A stretch of 64,000 nucleotides of DNA, taken from Novosphingobium sp049354825. Its GTDB lineage: Bacteria > Pseudomonadota > Alphaproteobacteria > Sphingomonadales > Sphingomonadaceae. Under the pieces are notes generated by a model. That model worked only from the letters and a program-made list of their open reading frames with translations, was not told the origin of the DNA and did no database searches. Numbering within the stretch: position 1 is the stretch's first letter; every line of letters starts with the position of its first letter. The stretch covers positions 2,170,001 to 2,234,000 of the forward strand of contig NZ_CP186480.1 of the NCBI RefSeq assembly GCF_049354825.1, given 5' to 3'. Shown here piece after piece: positions 7,712-16,540 of this stretch. A program made the translations under genes and the position numbers.

Positions 7712-9340
7712 ATGGAAAGTCTGGCCGGCAACCTGAGTGAGATGCAGCGCACGCCGCTGCGCGAGGATCACGTCGCCCGGCTGCGCCAGGCCGGGCGCGA
7801 GCGGCACTTTCCCGCCGGCACCATCGTGGCCGAGGCCGGCGATCTGCAGGACCGCTTCATCTATGTCGTGGACGGCACGATCGAGGTCCTCGACCCGGTG
7901 ACCCGCCAGCCGTTCCTGCCCAGCAACATCGGCCCGGCGCAGTTCATGGGCGACATCGGCCTGCTGGCCGGCGGTGTCTTCAGCCTGCCCTACCAGGCCA
8001 CCACCGAGGTCCACGCGATCGAGGTCGATCGCGAGCCGATGCTGGCGCTGATGCGCGAACTGCCCGAAATGTCGGACATCGTCATCACGGTGCTGGCGGC
8101 CCGGCTGCGCCGTCTGTTCGAATCGGACGGCGCCAGCCTGGCGCTGCTCGGGCACGACGACGACCTGGCGATCATGGCGGTGGCCCGCTTCGCCGACCGC
8201 AACCGCATCCCGTACCGCCTGCTCGATCCCGCCAGCGCCGATGCCCGGGCAGTGGCCCGCAAGGCCGGCATTGCCGAAAACGAACCGGCCGTGGTCTGGG
8301 GCGAACGCGCGATACCCGGTGCCGATGCATACGCCGTCGCCGAGAAACTGGGGATGGCGCTGGCGATCGGAGAGGACGAGACGTTCGACGTGCTGATCGT
8401 CGGCGGCGGGCCGGCCGGCGTGGCCGCGGCGGTCTACGCCGGGGCCGAGGGGCTGAGCGCGCTGGTGGTCGAGGACGCGGCGATCGGCGGCCAGGCCGGC
8501 ACATCGAGCCGGATCGAGAACTACCTGGGGTTTCCGACCGGGATCTCGGGCGGGGACCTGGTGTGGCGCGGCGAGGTCCAGGCGATGAAATTCGGCACCC
8601 GCTTCGCGATTCCCGCCCGCGCGACCGAAATCGAAAAGCGCGCTGACGGTACGTTCTGCGTCGCGCTCGATCGCGGCCAGCGGGTCTGCGTACGCGCGGT
8701 GGTGGTCGCATCCGGCGTGCAATACCGCCGCTTGCCGATCGAGGGGCTGGCCGAGCTCGAGGGCGTCGGCGTCTATTATGCTGCCACCGACATGGAGGCC
8801 CGCTTCTGCGAAGGCACCGAGGTGGCGATCATCGGCGGCGGCAATTCGGCCGGGCAGGCGGCGATGTACCTCAGCCGCCGGGCCAGCTGCGTCCACCTGC
8901 TGGTCCGCGGCACGTCGCTGGCCGCCTCGATGTCCGAATATCTGGCCAGCCGGCTGGCGTCCAACCCCGCGGTGACGATCCATTACCAGGTCGAATGCCG
9001 CGAACTGATCGGCCGCCAGCGCCTCGACGGCATCCGCGTGACGACACCGGAAGGAACCAGCGAGCTGCCGGTCAAGGCGCTTTTCGTCATGGTCGGCGCG
9101 GCGCCCAATACGCGCTGGCTGGGCGATTGCATCGCGCTGGACGACAAGGGATTCGTGCGAACCGGGCGCGATGCCGGCGGGGGCAGTGCGTTCGAATCCT
9201 CGGTCCCCGGGGTGTTCGCGGTGGGCGACGTGCGGGCCGGGTCGGTGAAGCGCGTCGCCTCTGCCGTCGGCGAAGGGTCGGTGACGATCTCCGAGGTGTG
9301 GAAGCACGTCCATGCCGACAGGGAAGGCGGCGAGGCCTGA
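7712..9340 (+). CDS. Cyclic-nucleotide-binding domain fused to thioredoxin-reductase-like flavoprotein
   Basis: A 542-residue two-part protein. Residues about 15-135 form a cNMP-binding beta-roll (FPAGTIVAEAGDLQDRFIYV, then FMGDIGLLAGG). From about 220 the protein is a class II FAD/NAD(P)H pyridine nucleotide-disulfide oxidoreductase with DVLIVGGGPAGVAAAVYAG, the second dinucleotide motif EVAIIGGGNSAGQAAMYLS and C-terminal FAVGDVRAGSVKRVASAVGE. The CxxC redox motif of thioredoxin reductase is replaced: the expected position (about 353-360) reads YYAATDME. It therefore cannot act as a canonical thioredoxin reductase; NAD(P)H oxidation with another acceptor, gated by a nucleotide, is an inference. 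Confidence 0.85.
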   Translation: MESLAGNLSEMQRTPLREDHVARLRQAGRERHFPAGTIVAEAGDLQDRFIYVVDGTIEVLDPVTRQPFLPSNIGPAQFMGDIGLLAGGVFSLPYQATTEVHAIEVDREPMLALMRELPEMSDIVITVLAARLRRLFESDGASLALLGHDDDLAIMAVARFADRNRIPYRLLDPASADARAVARKAGIAENEPAVVWGERAIPGADAYAVAEKLGMALAIGEDETFDVLIVGGGPAGVAAAVYAGAEGLSALVVEDAAIGGQAGTSSRIENYLGFPTGISGGDLVWRGEVQAMKFGTRFAIPARATEIEKRADGTFCVALDRGQRVCVRAVVVASGVQYRRLPIEGLAELEGVGVYYAATDMEARFCEGTEVAIIGGGNSAGQAAMYLSRRASCVHLLVRGTSLAASMSEYLASRLASNPAVTIHYQVECRELIGRQRLDGIRVTTPEGTSELPVKALFVMVGAAPNTRWLGDCIALDDKGFVRTGRDAGGGSAFESSVPGVFAVGDVRAGSVKRVASAVGEGSVTISEVWKHVHADREGGEA

Positions 9341-9405
9341 GCCCGATTGCGCCCGCGTCGGCGCCGCCGTAAACGCGTTGCAACCTGAAACCGGAGAATG
9401 CCGTG

Positions 9406-9927
9406 ATGGACCTCGCCCGCCTGCTCAAACCCGCCGCCGACAATATGCTGACCACGCTCGACGGCCTGCTCGCAAAGGCGGCCGACAACGGCGGCGACGC
9501 CTTGCTGGAAGCGCGGCTGGCGCCCGACATGCTGCCGCTGGCCGCGCAAGTGCGGATCGCCTGCGACCAGGTGTCGATGGCGCTCAAGCGCGTCAGCGAC
9601 AGCACTTTTTCGCTTTCGGACGACCCCGACACGACGATCGCCGCCGCGCGCCAGCGCGTTGCCGGCACGAAGGCCGCCCTGGCCGCGCAGGCCGATGCCG
9701 GCTTCGTGACCGCCGACAAGCAGATCGAATTGTCGCTGCCGAACGGGATGTCGTTCGCGATGCCGGCCGAGGACTACCTGGTCGACTGGGCGATCGCGCA
9801 GCTGACCTTTCACGTCTCGATCGCTTACGCGATCCTGCGGATGAAGGGGCTCGAGATCGGCAAGCGCGATTTCCTGCCCTACATGTTCCGGCACGTGAGC
9901 AAGGGGGCGGGCGCCCCCGCCGCCTAG
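9406..9927 (+). CDS. DUF1993 family protein
   Basis: A 173-residue cytoplasmic protein of the DUF1993 family, predicted to share a DinB-like four-helix fold. Recognisable segments are LAPDMLPLAAQVRIACDQV near the middle and FHVSIAYAILRMKGLEIGKR near the C-terminus. Function is unknown. GGAG at 9393-9396 serves either the GTG at 9403 or the ATG at 9406. It is convergent with the carbonic-anhydrase-like gene and shares the four bases CTAG with it, so both stop codons are TAG on opposite strands. Confidence 0.8.
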   Translation: MDLARLLKPAADNMLTTLDGLLAKAADNGGDALLEARLAPDMLPLAAQVRIACDQVSMALKRVSDSTFSLSDDPDTTIAAARQRVAGTKAALAAQADAGFVTADKQIELSLPNGMSFAMPAEDYLVDWAIAQLTFHVSIAYAILRMKGLEIGKRDFLPYMFRHVSKGAGAPAA

Positions 9928-10502
9928 TTGCGCGGCGCAACTCCCGCCGCGCGAACCGCGGCGGCGTGATCCTTGGCATTGTGGGCGTAGTGCGCGACCC
10001 CGGCGCGCATGGCCAGAATCGCGGCCTCGTCCAGTTCGCGCATGAAGCGCGCCGGCCGCCCGCCCCAAAGCGTTCGCGGCGCCATCACCTTGCCCTCGGT
10101 CAGCATTGCGCCGGCGGCGAGCATCGCGTCGCTGCCGATCACTGCCTTGTTCATCGCGATTGCGCCCAGGCCGACGAAGCCGCGATCCTCGATCCGGCAG
10201 CCGTGGACCATTGCCATGTGTCCGATCAGCACGTCATCGCCGATGATCAGCGGACTGCCCCCGGGATCGCCGAGGCGTTCGGGATCGCAATGCAGGACCG
10301 AACCGTCCTGCACGTTGCTGCGCGCACCGATGACGATGCGGCTGACATCGGCGCGCAGCACGCAGTTGTACCAGATGCTGCTATCCGCCCCGATCTCGAC
10401 ATCGCCGACGATGACGCAGCCGGGCGCGACGAACGCGGAATCGTGGATCCGCGGCACCTTGCCGTGAAGCGGTATGATCGTGGTGCCCGGGCGCGGGATC
10501 AT
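9924..10502 (-). CDS. Gamma carbonic anhydrase family protein
   Basis: A 192-residue left-handed beta-helix protein of the gamma-carbonic-anhydrase/YrdA type. Hexapeptide repeats run through most of the length (VIVGDVEIGADSSIWYNCVL, IVIGARSNVQDGSVLH). Putative metal-binding histidines are in VLHCDPE and IGHMAMVHGC. The family forms trimers; many members bind zinc or iron but have no proven hydratase activity. It is last in a minus-strand run, two bases after the spermidine-synthase-like gene. Confidence 0.88.
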   Translation of the reverse strand: MIPRPGTTIIPLHGKVPRIHDSAFVAPGCVIVGDVEIGADSSIWYNCVLRADVSRIVIGARSNVQDGSVLHCDPERLGDPGGSPLIIGDDVLIGHMAMVHGCRIEDRGFVGLGAIAMNKAVIGSDAMLAAGAMLTEGKVMAPRTLWGGRPARFMRELDEAAILAMRAGVAHYAHNAKDHAAAVRAAGVAPRN

Positions 10503-10504
10503 TG

Positions 10505-12724
10505 TCAGCGGACCTTCTTGAACATGTGCGACCACGTCACATAGGGCAGGATCGAGGCGTGGTCATCGCTCCACGCGCGCGGCGCCATGCCCTTCAGCGG
10601 ACGCCATTCGAATGGCTCCGACCCGCGGCGAAGCGCGGCGATCCGCGCCGGGTTGCGTGCCAGCACGACATACGACGAAGGGACCATTTGCGGCGTGTCC
10701 GGGTTGTCGTCACGGATTGCGGCGGCAAGGCCTGCGTCGCGGGCCAGCGCCGCAACAACCGGCTCAAGGTCGATATAGCGGTTGGAGATATGTACCAGCA
10801 GCAGCCCGTCGGGACTGAGCTTGTCCAGATAGGTCGCGAAGGCTTCGCGCGTGAGCAGGTGGAGGGGGATCGAATCGGAGCTGAACGCGTCGAGTGCGAT
10901 CAGGTCGAAGCTGCCGGGTGCGCGCCTGGCCATCTCGAGCCGCCCGTCGCCGATCACGATCCGCGCGTTCGGAGCGCAATCGCGGATGTAAGTGAAGGTG
11001 CCCTGCCGGCTGTAGCGAACCACCGCGGGATCGATCTCGAAAAACGTCCACTGCTGGTCGGGCTGGGCGAAGCAGGCCACCGTCCCGCTGCCCAGCCCGG
11101 TCACCGCGATGCGCGCGCCGTAGCCCAGCAGTCCGCGCGCCTGCCGCAGCACCAATCCGATGCCAGAGGTCGGCCCGTAATAACTGGTCGGTACATCGCG
11201 CAGGGCCGGCAGCGTCGATTGCTGGCCGTGCAGCGTCGTGCCGTGAGCGAGCGTGCGCACGTGATCGTCGGGATAGTCGCGCACCGTGTAGACGCCGAAA
11301 TAGCTCCGCGTGCGCAAGTGATCGCGCGACGCCTCGAGCGTTTCCCAGCCGCCTTGGGCCAGCATCAGCACCAGCAGCACCGCGACGTAGGCGGCGCGCC
11401 AGCGATAGAGGCCAACCCCCGCGAAGACCGCGCCGAGCGTCCACGCCAGGCGCTGCCAGCCGGAGCCGTCCTCCATGAAGATAAGACGGATCTGCCAGGC
11501 GCAGAACAGCGCGAAGAGGAACAGGATGACGCCGGTCAGCCGTTCCATCCCCGGCTCCAACCCGCCGCGCCCCCGCCAGTCGAGCGTGCGCAGCGGCGGC
11601 AGCAGCGCCGCGGCGGCAAGCACCAGCAGCGGGTGCTCCCACACCCAGTCAAACACCAGCGGTGCGACTAGCGCGGTAAACGCCCCGCCCAGCGCCCCGC
11701 CCGCCGACATCGCCAGGTAGAACGCGGTCAGCCGCGCCGGCTCGGGCCGCGCCAGGTACAGCCGCGTGTGCAGTGCCGTGCAGACCGCGAACAGCAACAG
11801 GACGGTGGCAAAGACCAGCGAAAGCCCCTGGTTGCCACGAGACGACATCGCCAGCCCGCCGACCAACAGCACCAGCAGCGGCGTTGCCAGCGCGATCCAG
11901 CCTGCCGCGCCGCGCCGGTCGGCAAAGGCGATCGAGAAGCTGAGGAGATAGAAGCCGAGCGGAATGACCCACAGTAGCGGCATCGCGAAGATGTCGGTGG
12001 TGAGGTGCGTCGTCGTCGACAGCATCAGGCCGGAGGGCACCGCCGAGAGCACGATCCACAGGGCGACGCGCCGCCAGCCGAGCGGCGCACCCGGCGCCGT
12101 GACGTCAGCGGGCCTGCCGGTCGCGCCGCGCCGCGCCCGCGCGCAGGCCCAGACCAGCGCAATCAGCGCCAGGTAGCCGGCGCTCCATCCCCACGATTGC
12201 CAGTGCAGCGCCAGCAGCGGTTCGGCCAATAGCGGATAGGACAGCAGGCCGGCGAAACTGCCGATGTTCGACGCCGCGTAAAGCGCCCACGGCGCCCGCG
12301 CGCGGTCCTGCGCGGCGTACCATCGCTGCATCAGTGGCGCCTGCGCCGCTACCAGGAAAAACACCGGCCCGATCGACAGGAGCAGCAGCACCGGTACCCA
12401 CAGCGGCTCGCTGCCGGCTGCCGGCGCCGGCAGCGTCACCAGTCCCACGGGCAGGGTCAGCACCGCCACCGCCAACAGCGCCAGGTGGATGCGGGCCTGC
12501 CGCGCCGGCGCATAGCGCCCGATGATGTGGGCATAGCCGTATCCGGCCAGCAGCAGCGCCTGGTAAACCAGCATGGCGCTGTTCCACACCGCCGGGGTTC
12601 CGCCTAACCGCGGCAGCGCCATGCGCGCGATCATCGGCTGGACCAGGAACAACAGGAAGCTGCCCGCCAGGATCGTGACGACGAACAGCGCGCGCGCGTC
12701 GCGCGGCGGGCTGGCCGCAGGCAT
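10505..12724 (-). CDS. Fused membrane transporter-like / spermidine-synthase-like protein
   Basis: A 739-residue integral membrane protein. The N-terminal two thirds carry about a dozen hydrophobic segments starting LFVVTILAGSFLLFLVQPMI. The C-terminal part (from about residue 480) is a cytosolic Rossmann methyltransferase-like domain of the spermidine synthase superfamily (IAVTGLGSGTVACFAQPDQ, FFEIDPAVV, FDLIALDAFSSDSIPLHLLT). Such fused proteins are widespread and mostly uncharacterised; polyamine synthesis is not established. The start could be ATG 12724 or GTG 12730, the latter overlapping the upstream stop as GTGA. Confidence 0.82.
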   Translation of the reverse strand: MPAASPPRDARALFVVTILAGSFLLFLVQPMIARMALPRLGGTPAVWNSAMLVYQALLLAGYGYAHIIGRYAPARQARIHLALLAVAVLTLPVGLVTLPAPAAGSEPLWVPVLLLLSIGPVFFLVAAQAPLMQRWYAAQDRARAPWALYAASNIGSFAGLLSYPLLAEPLLALHWQSWGWSAGYLALIALVWACARARRGATGRPADVTAPGAPLGWRRVALWIVLSAVPSGLMLSTTTHLTTDIFAMPLLWVIPLGFYLLSFSIAFADRRGAAGWIALATPLLVLLVGGLAMSSRGNQGLSLVFATVLLLFAVCTALHTRLYLARPEPARLTAFYLAMSAGGALGGAFTALVAPLVFDWVWEHPLLVLAAAALLPPLRTLDWRGRGGLEPGMERLTGVILFLFALFCAWQIRLIFMEDGSGWQRLAWTLGAVFAGVGLYRWRAAYVAVLLVLMLAQGGWETLEASRDHLRTRSYFGVYTVRDYPDDHVRTLAHGTTLHGQQSTLPALRDVPTSYYGPTSGIGLVLRQARGLLGYGARIAVTGLGSGTVACFAQPDQQWTFFEIDPAVVRYSRQGTFTYIRDCAPNARIVIGDGRLEMARRAPGSFDLIALDAFSSDSIPLHLLTREAFATYLDKLSPDGLLLVHISNRYIDLEPVVAALARDAGLAAAIRDDNPDTPQMVPSSYVVLARNPARIAALRRGSEPFEWRPLKGMAPRAWSDDHASILPYVTWSHMFKKVR

Positions 12725-12726
12725 GG

Positions 12727-13245
12727 TCACGGACGGTGGATGCGAAACAGCACGTGCGGGCGCAGCGGGTGTCCTTGGGGCAGCGAGGGATGGTCGAAAT
12801 CCTCGCCGGGCGCGCGCTCCATGCCGAGCCGAACCATCAGCGCCTGGCTGCGGGCGTTGCCCGGCGTGGTGATGGCGACGACACTGTCCCCCGGCAGGTT
12901 CGCCCAGGCCCAGGCGAGCGAGGCCTGGGCGGCTTCGCCGGCATAGCCCCGCCCCCAGGCATCGCGCGCCAGTCGCCAGCCGATTTCGGTTTCGCTGAGC
13001 GGTTCGCGCGGCGGGATCACGCCGCAAAAGCCGAGGACCCGGCGATCTTCCTTGCGCTCGACCGCCCAGAAGGTGTGGCCGTGGCTGTCCTGCAGGGCCT
13101 GCAGGCGCCCGATCAGCGCGTCCGATCCGGCGCGGTCCAGCGCGGGGAGATGCTCCATCACCGCCGGGTCCGCACCGAGGCGCCAGAAATCGTCACGATC
13201 GTCGGCGCTCCAGCCGCGCAGGACCAGCCGCTCGGTCTCGATCAC
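12727..13245 (-). CDS. GNAT family N-acetyltransferase (RimJ/RimL-like)
   Basis: A 172-residue GNAT acetyltransferase. It begins IETERLVLRGWSADDRDDFW, the usual RimJ/RimL opening, and has the acetyl-CoA-binding segment IGWRLARDAWGRGYAGEAAQ near residue 85. The GTG start at 13245 overlaps the stop of the upstream GNAT gene (GTGA) and matches the family N-terminus better than the ATG at 13284. It may modify protein N-termini or small molecules; the substrate is unknown. Confidence 0.85.
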   Translation of the reverse strand: MIETERLVLRGWSADDRDDFWRLGADPAVMEHLPALDRAGSDALIGRLQALQDSHGHTFWAVERKEDRRVLGFCGVIPPREPLSETEIGWRLARDAWGRGYAGEAAQASLAWAWANLPGDSVVAITTPGNARSQALMVRLGMERAPGEDFDHPSLPQGHPLRPHVLFRIHRP

Positions 13246-13793
13246 GCGGCCTCCCGCGCGCGCCATACACGCCGCGCCAGGCAATGAATCGTGGTGGGAT
13301 TGTCGGCGGCGGGGAAATCGACGTCATGGTAATCGAGATCGGCCCGGCGGACGAAGCCGAGGCGGCTCATCAACTTGGTGGATGCCGTGTTGGAGGCGCT
13401 GGTCTGGCCCCAGACCTCGCCCCGGCCCAGCGTCTCGAACGCATAATCGAGCGCCGCCCCGGCCGCTTCGGCGCCGTACCCCTGGCCCCAGTACGGCTCG
13501 GCAAAAGCCCAGCCGATTTGCGCCCGGCCGCTGATCGCTTCGGGCTGTTTGGCGATCGTGGCCAGGCCGCAGCGCCCGATCGTCTCACCGTTGTCGCGCC
13601 GCGCCACGACCCAGAAACCGTAGCCGTCGCGCGTGAAAGCGGCGAGATCGCGCGCCAGTGAATCCTCGATTGCGGCGCGGTCGGCCACGCCGCCCAGGTG
13701 GCGCTGCACGGCCGGGGTATTGAGCGCCGCGCGGCGGAACGCGATATCGCCGGGAACGGGCGCGCGCAGCACAAGCCGCGTGGTGACGATCAT
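13242..13793 (-). CDS. GNAT family N-acetyltransferase (RimJ/RimL-like), tandem copy
   Basis: A 183-residue acetyltransferase starting VTTRLVLRAPVPGDI, with the CoA-binding motif IGWAFAEPYWGQGYGAEAAG near residue 95 and NTASTKLMSRLGFVRR in the C-terminal half. It overlaps the next GNAT gene by four bases. The two show the same architecture but are clearly diverged, so they are old tandem paralogues or independent members rather than a recent duplication. It lies ten bases after hemB and is probably co-transcribed with it. Confidence 0.87.
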   Translation of the reverse strand: MIVTTRLVLRAPVPGDIAFRRAALNTPAVQRHLGGVADRAAIEDSLARDLAAFTRDGYGFWVVARRDNGETIGRCGLATIAKQPEAISGRAQIGWAFAEPYWGQGYGAEAAGAALDYAFETLGRGEVWGQTSASNTASTKLMSRLGFVRRADLDYHDVDFPAADNPTTIHCLARRVWRAREAA

Positions 13794-13803
13794 CGCCCCC
13801 GCC

Positions 13804-14799
13804 CTAGCCGTTGATCATCCGCGCGGCGTGCGCGGCGTGGTACGTGAGCACGCCCGAGGCGCCGGCGCGGCGAAACGCGGTCAGCGTCTCGAGCACGAGC
13901 GCGTCGCGGTCACCGGCGCCGGCCGCGGCGGCAGCCTCGATCATCGCGTATTCGCCGCTCACCTGGTACGCGAAGACCGGCACCTCGAAGCGCTCCTTCA
14001 CCCGGCGCACGATGTCCAGGTACGGCAACCCGGGCTTGACCATCACGCTGTCGGCCCCTTCGGCCAGGTCGGCGGCGACTTCGCGCAGCGCCTCCTCGGC
14101 ATTGCCGTAATCCATCTGGTATGTCCGCTTGTCGCCCTTGAGCAGCCCGGCGGAGCCGACCGCGTCGCGGAACGGGCCGTAAAATGCGCTCGCATACTTG
14201 GCGGCGTAGGCCATGATCTGGACGTTGTGATGGCCCGCGCCCTCGAGCGCCGCGCGGATCGCGCCGACACGGCCGTCCATCATGTCGGACGGGGCGATCA
14301 CGTCGGCCCCGGCGGCAGCCTGGTTCAGGCTCTGCCCGACCAGCACCTCGACCGTGGCATCGTTGACGACAAAGCCGCCCGCGTCGACCAGGCCGTCCTG
14401 GCCGTGGCTGGTGTAGGGATCGAGTGCGACGTCAGTCAGGACGCCGACGTCGGCGCCGACCGCGTCCTTCACCGCCTTGATCGCGCGACACATCAGGTTG
14501 TCGGGATTGAGCGCTTCGCGGCCGGTTTCGCAGCGCAGGTCGCGCGGCGTATTGGGAAACAGCGCCAGGACCGGGATGCCGAGCGAGACTGCTTCCCTGG
14601 CGCGTTGGCCGATACGGTCGACCGACCAGCGCGAGACGCCGGGAAGGCTGGCGATCGGCTCTTCCACGCCGCTTCCGCTCGTCACGAACAGCGGCCAGAT
14701 CAGGTCGGCGGGGGTCAGCGCGGTCTCGCGGTGCAGCGCGCGGCTCCACGCTGCAGCGCGGGTACGGCGCAGGCGCAAGTGAGGGTAGGCGGCGGTCAT
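13804..14799 (-). CDS. hemB: Porphobilinogen synthase (delta-aminolevulinic acid dehydratase)
   Basis: A 331-residue enzyme that condenses two 5-aminolevulinate molecules to porphobilinogen in heme synthesis. Diagnostic segments are LTPADLIWPLFV, LALFPNTPR, VALDPYTSHGQDG, DVIAPSDMMDGRV, MAYAAKYASAFYGPFRDA (one active-site Lys) and ADSVMVKPGLPYLDIV (the Schiff-base Lys). DPYTSHGQDG lacks the cysteine cluster of zinc-dependent enzymes, pointing to a magnesium-type family member. The start was placed at MTAAYPHL; an upstream ATG (14835) would add twelve basic residues. hemJ and hemE, two other heme genes, lie near 42 kb. Confidence 0.96.
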   Translation of the reverse strand: MTAAYPHLRLRRTRAAAWSRALHRETALTPADLIWPLFVTSGSGVEEPIASLPGVSRWSVDRIGQRAREAVSLGIPVLALFPNTPRDLRCETGREALNPDNLMCRAIKAVKDAVGADVGVLTDVALDPYTSHGQDGLVDAGGFVVNDATVEVLVGQSLNQAAAGADVIAPSDMMDGRVGAIRAALEGAGHHNVQIMAYAAKYASAFYGPFRDAVGSAGLLKGDKRTYQMDYGNAEEALREVAADLAEGADSVMVKPGLPYLDIVRRVKERFEVPVFAYQVSGEYAMIEAAAAAGAGDRDALVLETLTAFRRAGASGVLTYHAAHAARMING

Positions 14800-14841
14800 C
14801 AGCCGGGTCTTAGGCGCGGCGCGCGCCCGCTTCAATGGTGG

Positions 14842-16389
14842 CTAGATCCCGGCGCGGGCAATCTCGCGCGTGGGGCTTGCGGTGGATGCCAGCACCGCCG
14901 GGCCCAGCGCCGCCCCGGGGCGCACGGCGCGCAGTTGCGCCAGGCGCGAGCGGAAGGCCTTGAGCTCGGCCGGATCGACCGCCTGGGCGACGGTGAACTG
15001 CGTGGTCAGCGGATTGACCGGCACTCCGCCGCGATAGAGTTCGTAATGGAGATGCGGCCCCGTCGAGAGCCCGGTCGAGCCGACGTAACCGATCACTTGG
15101 CCGGCGCGGACGTGCTCGCCCGGACTGACCGCGATGCGGCTCATGTGGCCATAGCCGGTGCCGAAGCCGCTGCCGTGGTCGAGCTTGACGAAATTGCCGT
15201 GCCCGCCGTGCCAACCGGCGAAGACCACCGTGGCGTCGCCCACCGCGTAGATCGGGCTGCCCCAGGCGGCACCGAAATCGACCCCGGCGTGCATCCGCGT
15301 GTAGCCAAGGATCGGGTGGCGACGCGCGCCGAAGGTGCTGGTGATGTGGCCCACAACGGGCATCAGCAGCCCGGTGCGCTGGGCGCCCATCGAATCGGCG
15401 TCGAAGAACTGGCCGTCGCTGCCCCAGCGCAGCAGCTGGGCGCGCGGCTTTCCGCCGCGGTCGAGCCCGGCATACAGCAGGTCCCCGACCTGCACCTCGC
15501 CGGTGGCCGAACGCTTGAACGCGACGACGATATCGAACGTGTCGCCGGGCGCGATGTCCGTATCGAGAGCGAGATGGCGGTCGAGCGCCTGGAGGTACTG
15601 GGCCGCCGCCTCGGCGGGAGCGCCGGCGGCGCGCGCCGAGCGATAGAGGCTGGCGCCGACCGTGCCGCGAATGCGCAGCGGCGTCGTGTCGACCGCGATC
15701 GGCTGGCGCACAAGCCCCAGCGGCCCGCCCGGCGCGCGCAAGACCGTCAGCGCCAGATCGAAGCGCGCCCGCAGCGCCAGCCGCTGCAGGCGGTGCGAAC
15801 CGTCTGCCGCGCGGGCGAGTGTGATGTCGACCGGCGTGCCCGGCGTCAGCTCGCCCACGGCCACCGCGCTGCCGATCAGGTTGCGCGCGGCAAAGGCATC
15901 GATCGCCGGCGCACCGGCGCGCGTCAGCAGCCCGGCAAGGTCGTCGTCGCCGCCCAGCACCGCCACCAGCGAGACTTGCGCCCGCTCGGCCACAGGCCCG
16001 ATTGCGGGACGCACCAGCGGCCCGGGGGCGCTGCGGCGTCCCGATTCGGCGCCATAGGCCAGCGGCGCCGTGCCCAGGCTGGCAAGCTGGTCGCGCTGGT
16101 CGCGGGCGGTGAGATGCGGCTCGGCGGCCTCGACGCGGGCGAGTTCGGGCGTAAAGGCGAGCGCCGCGGCCGCGAGGGCGAGGAGAGTGCCAAGGCCGCG
16201 GAACCAGCGCCGCGAACCGATGTCGTGCGCCAGGTCGGGCGCCCAGTCGACGGCGGCAAGGCGCGTCCGCCAGTCGCGCGCGATCGGCGCGGCCACGATC
16301 TGGCTCCCGATTGCATGCCCGGCGCCGAGCAGGACCGGCCCGTGCGGCCCGCCCTGTCCCGGCTCCAGTGCCTCGCGCGGCTTGAACAT
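14842..16389 (-). CDS. M23 family metallopeptidase (peptidoglycan endopeptidase)
   Basis: A 515-residue envelope protein. It has an N-terminal cytoplasmic stretch, one membrane anchor near 66-80 (TLLALAAAALAF) and a long periplasmic part ending in an M23 lysostaphin-type domain (about 350-470). The zinc site is RMHAGVDFGAAWGSPIYA with PHLHYELY, and GHMSRIAVSPGEHVRAGQVI lies between. It probably cleaves peptidoglycan cross-links during growth or division, or activates amidases if degenerate; the metal ligands look intact. It is 42 bases before hemB and probably leads that operon. A CtrA-like box lies in its upstream region. Confidence 0.9.
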   Translation of the reverse strand: MFKPREALEPGQGGPHGPVLLGAGHAIGSQIVAAPIARDWRTRLAAVDWAPDLAHDIGSRRWFRGLGTLLALAAAALAFTPELARVEAAEPHLTARDQRDQLASLGTAPLAYGAESGRRSAPGPLVRPAIGPVAERAQVSLVAVLGGDDDLAGLLTRAGAPAIDAFAARNLIGSAVAVGELTPGTPVDITLARAADGSHRLQRLALRARFDLALTVLRAPGGPLGLVRQPIAVDTTPLRIRGTVGASLYRSARAAGAPAEAAAQYLQALDRHLALDTDIAPGDTFDIVVAFKRSATGEVQVGDLLYAGLDRGGKPRAQLLRWGSDGQFFDADSMGAQRTGLLMPVVGHITSTFGARRHPILGYTRMHAGVDFGAAWGSPIYAVGDATVVFAGWHGGHGNFVKLDHGSGFGTGYGHMSRIAVSPGEHVRAGQVIGYVGSTGLSTGPHLHYELYRGGVPVNPLTTQFTVAQAVDPAELKAFRSRLAQLRAVRPGAALGPAVLASTASPTREIARAGI

Positions 16390-16448
16390 CGACGTGATTC
16401 CCCGCAGCCCGCACTGCGGACCCTAGCCCCCGCTCTGGCATCACAGGG

Positions 16449-16466
16449 TTAATCTTAGCCTAAGAT
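16449..16466. promoter_or_regulatory. CtrA-like box overlapping a perfect palindrome
   Basis: TTAA (16449-16452), seven bases, then CTAA (16460-16463) matches the CtrA consensus TTAA-N7-TTAA at seven of eight positions. The same bases form the palindrome ATCTTAG-C-CTAAGAT (16452-16466). It sits between the divergent M23 peptidase and helicase genes and could regulate either. Confidence 0.45.
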
Positions 16467-16540
16467 GCTGGCGGGGGCGGGGAAAAAGTGCCCGCCGCGG
16501 CCTTGCCGCCAGGGACTGCGCGCGCCAGATTGGAGTGGCA

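Noticed and set aside
7136..9313. Long minus-strand open frame (about 725 codons) opposite the ligase and flavoprotein genes
   Set aside because: Histidine/arginine-rich shadow translation with no recognisable motif, antisense to two solid genes.
12727..13793. The two GNAT genes as a recent tandem duplication
   Set aside because: Their sequences are clearly diverged outside the fold motifs.
13633..16452. Very long open frame (about 939 codons) on the plus strand across the hemB and M23 genes
   Set aside because: It lies opposite hemB, a GNAT gene and the M23 peptidase, which have clear family motifs. Its translation is low-complexity Arg/Gly/Ala with no domain. GC-rich codon bias opens such frames.
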